From Alistipes sp. CAG:435 (lineage in GTDB: Bacteria; Bacteroidota; Bacteroidia; Bacteroidales; UBA932): a DNA stretch of 12,055 nucleotides. Positions within the stretch are counted from its first letter, which is position 1, and each line of letters begins with the position of its first letter. This document shows positions 7,752 through 12,055 of this stretch, piece by piece. Under the pieces are notes generated by a model. The model was not told where the DNA came from and ran no database searches. It saw nothing but the letters and a program-made list of their open reading frames with translations. Location: the NCBI GenBank assembly GCA_000433355.1, contig FR893174.1, positions 1-12,055 on the forward strand. The letters are read 5' to 3'. The position numbers and the translations under genes were made by a program.

Positions 7752-8207
7752 ATGATAACAAACATCGCATTGGTGGCTCATGACTCAAGGAAGCAGGAGC
7801 TTTTGGATTGGGTACGTTACAACGCTGGTTCCCTCAAACATTGCCATCTGTTCTGCACCGGCACGACCGGCCGTCTTGTTTCCGAGGCGCTGACAGATAA
7901 ACTTGGACCTGAGGCTCCGTCTGTCGTGTGCATGCTCAGCGGGCCGCTCGGCGGTGATTTCGAGATCGGTGGCATGATAGCCGAGGGAAAGATCGACATG
8001 TTGGTATTCTTCTGTGACAACCTCATCATGCAGGGGCATCAGAACGATGTGATGGGCCTGACCCGTCTCGCGTCCTTGTACAACATCCCGTTCGCAACCA
8101 ACCGCAGCACCGCTGACTTCATCATCTCCTCCCCTCTCTACACCAGCGAGCACTACAAGCGCATAATTCCAAACTGCATCGACTCTTACAAAAACCGCAA
8201 GTTATAA
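7752..8207 (+). CDS. mgsA: Methylglyoxal synthase
   Basis: MgsA converts dihydroxyacetone phosphate to methylglyoxal and phosphate, a cytoplasmic bypass of lower glycolysis used when sugar phosphates build up or phosphate is short; family members are typically inhibited by phosphate. At 151 residues it matches the E. coli enzyme (152). Visible are IALVAHDSRK (5-14, with His10 and the phosphate-binding Lys14), the GTTG loop (37-40), SGPLGGD (63-69, catalytic Asp69), EGKIDMLVFFCD (78-89, Asp89), GHQND (95-99, His96 and Asp99) and ATNRSTADFII (115-125). All five residues equivalent to the E. coli active-site His/Asp set are present, so it should be active. It lies 19 bp after tamB on the same strand with no promoter box in the gap, so read-through from the tamB promoter is likely. 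Confidence 0.96.
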   Translation: MITNIALVAHDSRKQELLDWVRYNAGSLKHCHLFCTGTTGRLVSEALTDKLGPEAPSVVCMLSGPLGGDFEIGGMIAEGKIDMLVFFCDNLIMQGHQNDVMGLTRLASLYNIPFATNRSTADFIISSPLYTSEHYKRIIPNCIDSYKNRKL

Positions 8208-8255
8208 TCCCCTCCTGGAGCTGTCACGATAGTGACTGGGGTTGAATAAGGAACA

Positions 8256-8298
8256 AAGTTCCGGCCTTTTTTGATAAAATCAAAAAAGGCCGGAACTT
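8256..8298. terminator. Perfect 19-bp palindrome, possible mgsA terminator
   Basis: The arms 8256-8274 and 8280-8298 are exact reverse complements around a TAAAA loop. From the outside in, the stem reads AAGTT, CCGGCC, TTTTTT, GA. It stands 48 bp after the mgsA stop codon, where a terminator is expected. The architecture is odd because the T-run is inside the stem near the loop and no T-run follows the right arm. A competing small hairpin GGAAC-AAA-GTTCC (8250-8262) followed 4 nt later by six Ts is closer to the usual form. The palindrome could act in both directions. Confidence 0.5.
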
Positions 8299-8552
8299 CA
8301 CAGCCCCGACCTTTCCCACTTAATACAAACCTAATTATGAATAAAACGTATGATAAACAGTCCCCATAGGCTAATAGATTAGAAAGATAAAATCCTATTA
8401 GAACCAATTAACTCTTTGTCCTTCCTAATGCATTATCAGTGCCAAATCGACTTTTCTTTCGAATATTATGACATTTTTGCCAAAAATCAAACATAAAGCA
8501 TCAGTTTTTAAAGGTTGTCCCAAATTCTTCACACTGCCAAAATCCAAAAACC

Positions 8553-8583
8553 TTGAAATAATGGGAAGAGATGCCTATCTTTG
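8553..8583 (+). promoter_or_regulatory. Predicted GH106 gene promoter
   Basis: TTG at 8553-8555, a 20-nt spacer and TATCTTTG at 8576-8583 fit the Bacteroidota TTG-N19/20-TAnnTTTG consensus. The transcript would start near 8590, about 18 nt before the ATG, with AAGGA at 8601-8605 as ribosome binding site. No operator or regulator gene is visible nearby. Confidence 0.65.
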
Positions 8584-8607
8584 AATATTATTAAATTAAT
8601 AAGGAAT

Positions 8608-11600
8608 ATGAAGATCGGCATAGCACTCACGACACTGACACTTCTGCTGGCACACCCCCTGTCAGCCACTCCGGACACGGACTCCACACAGACATATTCA
8701 TTGGTCAGAAAGGCGGACACATCCGCGCTTGTAAAGTCTTTTCAGACACCGCCGAAAGACGCAAGGCCGCAGGTTTGGTGGCACTGGATGGACGGGAACG
8801 TCTCAAAGGAAGGCATCCGCAAGGACATCGAATGGATGAAACGCAACGGGATCGGCGGCTTCCACCAGTTCGACGCGGGCGGAGTGAATATGCCGAGAGC
8901 GGCCAAGGTCAAACTCCCCTACCTCAGCGACGGTTGGAAAGACGCTTTCCGGTTCGCGCTGAATCTGGCCGACTCGCTGGATATGGATGTCACTATCGCA
9001 AGTGCACCGGGCTGGAGCTCGACCGGCGGAACGTGGGTGAAGCCGGAGGATGCGATAAAGAAACTCGAATGGAGGTCAATCGACACCAGAGGAGGCAAGA
9101 TTTCCGTGCAACTTCCTGACCTCTACAATGTTGTCGGCCCGTACCAAGACTATCACACAGACAACGACCGCATCAAGATAGAGCCTTATGGCAAGGATCT
9201 GTACGTCCTCGCTGTCAGGCTGCCATATTCAGACAAGTCGATGAACGCGCTCGGAGCGCAGGTCAGCAAGAGCGAATCCACAATCAGCGTCGAGTTCCGG
9301 AAGCCGCAGACAATCAAGTCTCTGACATTAAAGACAATGGCTATGGGCGACAGGCCGAGAACCGGGAAACCGGAATGCCGGAATATTCTCGAATGCAGCG
9401 ACGATGGGTTGAAATGGCGGAAGGTCTGCGACATTGAGCCGACCGTACTGCCATACCTGACGGTGAACGTTCCTCCTACCTGCGCCCAATTCTTCAGGGT
9501 CAAAGGCGAGAAGCTGGAGTCATTGGAGCTGTTCACGGTAATGAAAATCAATCACAGCCAGGAACTTGGCGGATTCGGAATCATCCACGATTTCTGGAAA
9601 TACCACACACCGTATTCAAAGGACGCGATCAGGACCTCGGACATCATCGACCTCACCGGGAAGATGACCGCGGAGGGAAAACTGGAATGCTCGCTGCCGG
9701 CCGGACGCTGGAGAATCTACCGATTCGGATGGTCGATCACCGGAAAGATCAACCACCCAGCCTCTCCGGAAGCGACAGGGCTGGAGGTTGACAAGCTTGA
9801 TCCGGACGCCTGGATGAGATATTTCCGAACCTATCTCGATCTTTATAAGGATGCGGCCGACGGGATGCTCGGCGAAAAAGGCATCCGATATCTGCTGGTT
9901 GACAGCTACGAGGCCGGGGCATATACCTGGACACCGAAGCTCGCCAAGGAGTTCAAGGCGCGCCGGGGCTACGATCTGCTGCCGTGGCTGCCGGTGCTCG
10001 CGGGCGAGATCATCGGCAGTTCCCAGATGAGCGAACGTTTCCTCTGGGACTGGCGCCGCACTCTCGGCGAACTGTTCTGCGAGAACTACGACAGAATCAA
10101 TGAGATAGTCAATGAATATGACCTTGCTGGCCGCTACACGGAATCCCACGAGGCAAGCCGTGCCTACACCGGAGACGGAATGGATCCTAAGATCAAGGCC
10201 ACGATTCCGATGGCGGCGTTCTGGATGGAGAACACTCCGACCGGATCGGCCGTGCCGTCAGCGATCTGCGACATCAGGGAATCAGCCTCTGTGTCACATA
10301 TTTACGGACAACGGCTCGTGGCTGCGGAATCCTTCTCCGTGAACGGGGACGAAGGGAGGGCGTACACATATTGCCCAGAGAATATGAAGTTTATCGCCGA
10401 TGTGGGGCTCAGCGCAGGTGTCAACAGGTTCGTGATCCACGAGTCCGCCTCGCAGCCGAACGACCAATATCTCCCGGGCCTCCAGCTCTTCCGCTACGGG
10501 CAGTGGCTGCACCGGAACGAGACGTGGGGTGAATATGCATGGGTACTGACCGACTACCTTGCCCGCTCCAGCTCGATGCTCCAGCAGGGAAACTCCGTCG
10601 CTGACATATTACTATACTACGGAGAGGACTTGAATATCACGGGGCTCTACGGTGGACAGGCTTTCAGCAGTCTGCCGCAGGTTCCTGACGGGTATAACTA
10701 CGATTTCGCGAATCCGACCGTGCTCAGGTCCGGGATCAAGGTTGAGAACAGGACACTCGTGGCTCCGTCGGGAGCGCGATACAGGGTTCTGTGGCTGGAC
10801 AGGAACTGCGAGGTGATGTCCTTGGATATTCTTAAAAAGATAAAGGAGTTCGCCGACGCTGGGGTGATCATCTGCGGCAAGGAGCCGAAGAGTTGCGCGG
10901 GGCTCAAGGCTGACGACAGGGCTTTCGCCTCGATTGTGGATGACATCTGGCATTCGCGCAGGAAGAATGTATTTGCCAAAGGGCTTGAAGACTGTTTGAG
11001 GCGCAGCGGGATTCAGCCGGATTTCAGGGCCACGGTCACTTCACCGGTCGCGGAGCCTGTGGTTCGGCATAGCTCACCAACCATCAAAGCGACAGGTGGC
11101 TCAGCAGGTCACTTCGACAAGCTCAGTGACCGAAATATGTCGCTCAGTGACCAGGAAAATGCTGTCGAGGCGCCGGCGAACGCTCCGGACAGTTACGGAG
11201 ACTTTAAATATGTCCACAGAACCCTACCGGACAGCACACAGATCTACTGGGTGAGAAACTTCTCCGGAAAGGATTCCAATGTAGAACTCAGTTTCCGGGA
11301 CGGCGGTAAGTTCGCGGCCATATTCAATCCTGAGAATGGGGATGTCACGGACGCTGATGTCAAGTTCGGCAACGGCCGTTCGACCGTCTCGCTTCCGCTG
11401 CTCTCCGCCGACGCAAGGTTCGTCGTGCTGTCAAACAGGCCGCAGATCAAGGTGACCATCGACACTGTGTTTGTCAATACGACAGACACAACTATGATTT
11501 GCACATCGGACTCTACTGAGGTCCACCCGGTTGATTCGCTGGTGAGTGCCGGCCACTTCGATACTTCGGCAAGCTCAGCACAACGCAAGCTCAGTGACCA

Positions 11601-12055
11601 AGGAATATCTCTCAGAGACCAGCAAAATTCGGTCGCTGAGCCTGTCGAAGCGACCACAATCCAGACCGTCACCTCGACCTGGCAGGTGCATTTCGACCAG
11701 AAGAACGGCGGCACCGCCGACGAGGAGTTCCCAGAACTGGTGTCCTGGACCAGGAAGGAGAACCCGATCGTGAAATACTTCTCCGGCACCGCCATCTACA
11801 AGACCACGGTGACTATCGACTCCACCCAGCTGGCCACCAGCGCAAGGATATTCATAGATCTTGGAGTCGTGAAGAACATCGCAGACCTTTCCATCAACGG
11901 CACCCCAGCCGGCGTCCTCTGGAAGGCCCCGTTCAGAACCGCCGACATCAAGCCGCTTCTCAAAGAAGGAGACAACCTATTGGAAATCAAGATCACCAAC
12001 GTCTGGCGCAACCGTATGATCGGCGATGTGCAACCCGGCGAGAAACACTCCGTCA
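8608..12055 (+). CDS. Secreted GH106 alpha-L-rhamnosidase-like glycoside hydrolase (3' end beyond window)
   Basis: GH106 enzymes remove terminal alpha-L-rhamnose from plant or microbial glycans; which glycan this one attacks cannot be told. 1149 residues are visible, and the frame is open to the edge. A type I signal peptide (hydrophobic segment 4-18, likely cleavage after LSA at 20) sends it to the periplasm or outer membrane. Family segments are PQVWWHWMDGN (54-64) with GIGGFHQFDAGG (81-92), DSYEAGAYTWTP (432-443), TESHEAS (511-517), NRFVIHES (606-613), KYVHRT before the beta-sandwich part, and the C-terminal galactose-binding-like domain with STWQVHF (about 1023-1029), DLGVVKNIADLSINGTPAG and NVWRNRMIGD (1131-1140). 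Glu435 and Glu512/Glu515 are candidate catalytic or ligand residues, unproven. Two stop-free insertions made of REP-like DNA (about residues 814-855 and 982-1016) lie between domains. By family pattern only a few tens of residues are missing at the end. It has its own promoter. Confidence 0.9.
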   Translation, partial: MKIGIALTTLTLLLAHPLSATPDTDSTQTYSLVRKADTSALVKSFQTPPKDARPQVWWHWMDGNVSKEGIRKDIEWMKRNGIGGFHQFDAGGVNMPRAAKVKLPYLSDGWKDAFRFALNLADSLDMDVTIASAPGWSSTGGTWVKPEDAIKKLEWRSIDTRGGKISVQLPDLYNVVGPYQDYHTDNDRIKIEPYGKDLYVLAVRLPYSDKSMNALGAQVSKSESTISVEFRKPQTIKSLTLKTMAMGDRPRTGKPECRNILECSDDGLKWRKVCDIEPTVLPYLTVNVPPTCAQFFRVKGEKLESLELFTVMKINHSQELGGFGIIHDFWKYHTPYSKDAIRTSDIIDLTGKMTAEGKLECSLPAGRWRIYRFGWSITGKINHPASPEATGLEVDKLDPDAWMRYFRTYLDLYKDAADGMLGEKGIRYLLVDSYEAGAYTWTPKLAKEFKARRGYDLLPWLPVLAGEIIGSSQMSERFLWDWRRTLGELFCENYDRINEIVNEYDLAGRYTESHEASRAYTGDGMDPKIKATIPMAAFWMENTPTGSAVPSAICDIRESASVSHIYGQRLVAAESFSVNGDEGRAYTYCPENMKFIADVGLSAGVNRFVIHESASQPNDQYLPGLQLFRYGQWLHRNETWGEYAWVLTDYLARSSSMLQQGNSVADILLYYGEDLNITGLYGGQAFSSLPQVPDGYNYDFANPTVLRSGIKVENRTLVAPSGARYRVLWLDRNCEVMSLDILKKIKEFADAGVIICGKEPKSCAGLKADDRAFASIVDDIWHSRRKNVFAKGLEDCLRRSGIQPDFRATVTSPVAEPVVRHSSPTIKATGGSAGHFDKLSDRNMSLSDQENAVEAPANAPDSYGDFKYVHRTLPDSTQIYWVRNFSGKDSNVELSFRDGGKFAAIFNPENGDVTDADVKFGNGRSTVSLPLLSADARFVVLSNRPQIKVTIDTVFVNTTDTTMICTSDSTEVHPVDSLVSAGHFDTSASSAQRKLSDQGISLRDQQNSVAEPVEATTIQTVTSTWQVHFDQKNGGTADEEFPELVSWTRKENPIVKYFSGTAIYKTTVTIDSTQLATSARIFIDLGVVKNIADLSINGTPAGVLWKAPFRTADIKPLLKEGDNLLEIKITNVWRNRMIGDVQPGEKHSV
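11046..11060 (-). repeat. REP-like half element, reverse orientation, copy B
   Basis: GGTCGCGGAGCCTGT matches the first 15 nt of the intact copy at 11631-11655 at 14 positions; beyond this the match decays. It encodes VAEPV, the same peptide as the intact copy (SVAEPV), because both are read in the same frame. It forms the left boundary of the first in-frame insertion in the GH106 gene. Confidence 0.55.
11107..11131 (+). repeat. REP-like 25-nt palindrome, copy C, in frame in GH106 gene
   Basis: This copy has perfect 7-nt arms, GGTCACT (11107-11113) and AGTGACC (11125-11131), around the 11-nt core TCGACAAGCTC. It is read in frame as GHFDKLSD. It is followed by a spacer whose segment 11143-11160 matches 11611-11628 of the second insertion at 16 of 18 positions, and then by a decayed GCTGTCGAGGCGCC (11161-11174) resembling the right-hand element. 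Confidence 0.8.
11551..11655 (+). repeat. REPIN-like element: two inverted REP copies and spacer, in frame in GH106 gene
   Basis: The left part (11551-11599) is an expanded or doubly inserted forward copy: GGCCACTTCGA, then TTCGGCAAGCTCAGC, then AAGCTCAGTGACC (11587-11599), the last identical to 11119-11131. A 31-nt spacer leads to a complete reverse copy at 11631-11655 with perfect arms GGTCGCT and AGCGACC. Forward plus reverse copies around a spacer is the doublet arrangement called a REPIN in other bacteria. All 105 bp are open in the GH106 frame (residues 982-1016, including KLSDQ and SVAEPVEAT). Confidence 0.75.

Larger units (their letters stand above)
8208..8607. other. 400-bp AT-rich spacer between mgsA and the GH106 gene
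   Basis: No convincing gene is present. From left to right it holds a short GTCAC/GTGAC hairpin (8223-8236), the perfect 19-bp palindrome (8256-8298), an AT-rich stretch with a 7-bp inverted repeat CTAATAG/CTATTAG (8371-8377 and 8395-8401), about 150 bp in which I see nothing, and then the GH106 promoter and ribosome binding site. The sharp fall in GC relative to both flanking genes fits an intergenic junction between two transcription units. Confidence 0.7.

Noticed and set aside
8371..8401. CTAATAG/CTATTAG inverted repeat as riboswitch or operator
   Set aside because: A 7-bp AT-rich stem is expected by chance in such a spacer and no aptamer features are visible.
8186..8407. 73-codon minus-strand frame in the spacer
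   Set aside because: It passes through the palindrome at 8256-8298, overlaps the end of mgsA and has no ribosome binding site.

Overview
The window reads as a chromosomal segment of a Bacteroidota, most likely Bacteroidales, genome. Genes are moderately GC-rich and the spacers AT-rich. Three start regions carry a perfect TAnnTTTG box, the -7 element of the Bacteroidota primary sigma factor. TamB has the Bacteroidota form, and the right end encodes a secreted GH106-type alpha-L-rhamnosidase typical of glycan-degrading gut or plant-associated Bacteroidales.

Layout. 1-267 holds no confident gene. It contains an edge fragment, a long imperfect inverted repeat (118-184) and one copy of a 25-nt REP-like palindrome (236-260). 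268-3072 is a minus-strand pair: tsaD (tRNA t6A synthesis) followed after 21 bp by a COG2509-type FAD oxidoreductase with an unusual repetitive C-terminal tail. 3073-3181 is a divergent promoter region with two TATCTTTG boxes pointing away from each other. 3182-8207 is a plus-strand pair: a 1516-residue TamB envelope protein that appears to start at TTG, then methylglyoxal synthase (mgsA) 19 bp downstream. 8208-8607 is a 400-bp AT-rich spacer with a perfect 19-bp palindrome and a good promoter. From 8608 off the right edge runs the GH106 enzyme, which has a signal peptide.

How the genes fit together. tsaD and tamB are housekeeping or envelope genes transcribed divergently from one short region. 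mgsA appears to be read through from tamB. The GH106 gene has its own promoter and is an accessory glycan-degradation gene; no SusC/SusD pair is visible, so membership of a polysaccharide utilization locus cannot be shown from this window.

The most unusual signal is a family of REP-like palindromes (GGTCrCT arm, core TCGACAAGCTC or its complement, AGyGACC arm). Two clusters lie inside the GH106 reading frame. Both are stop-free, on the same strand and in the same phase, and they encode FDKLSD / VAEPV-type peptides at apparent domain boundaries. A further copy sits 7 bp past the stop codon of the oxidoreductase gene. I see no defence system, CRISPR array, tRNA, rRNA or transposase gene.
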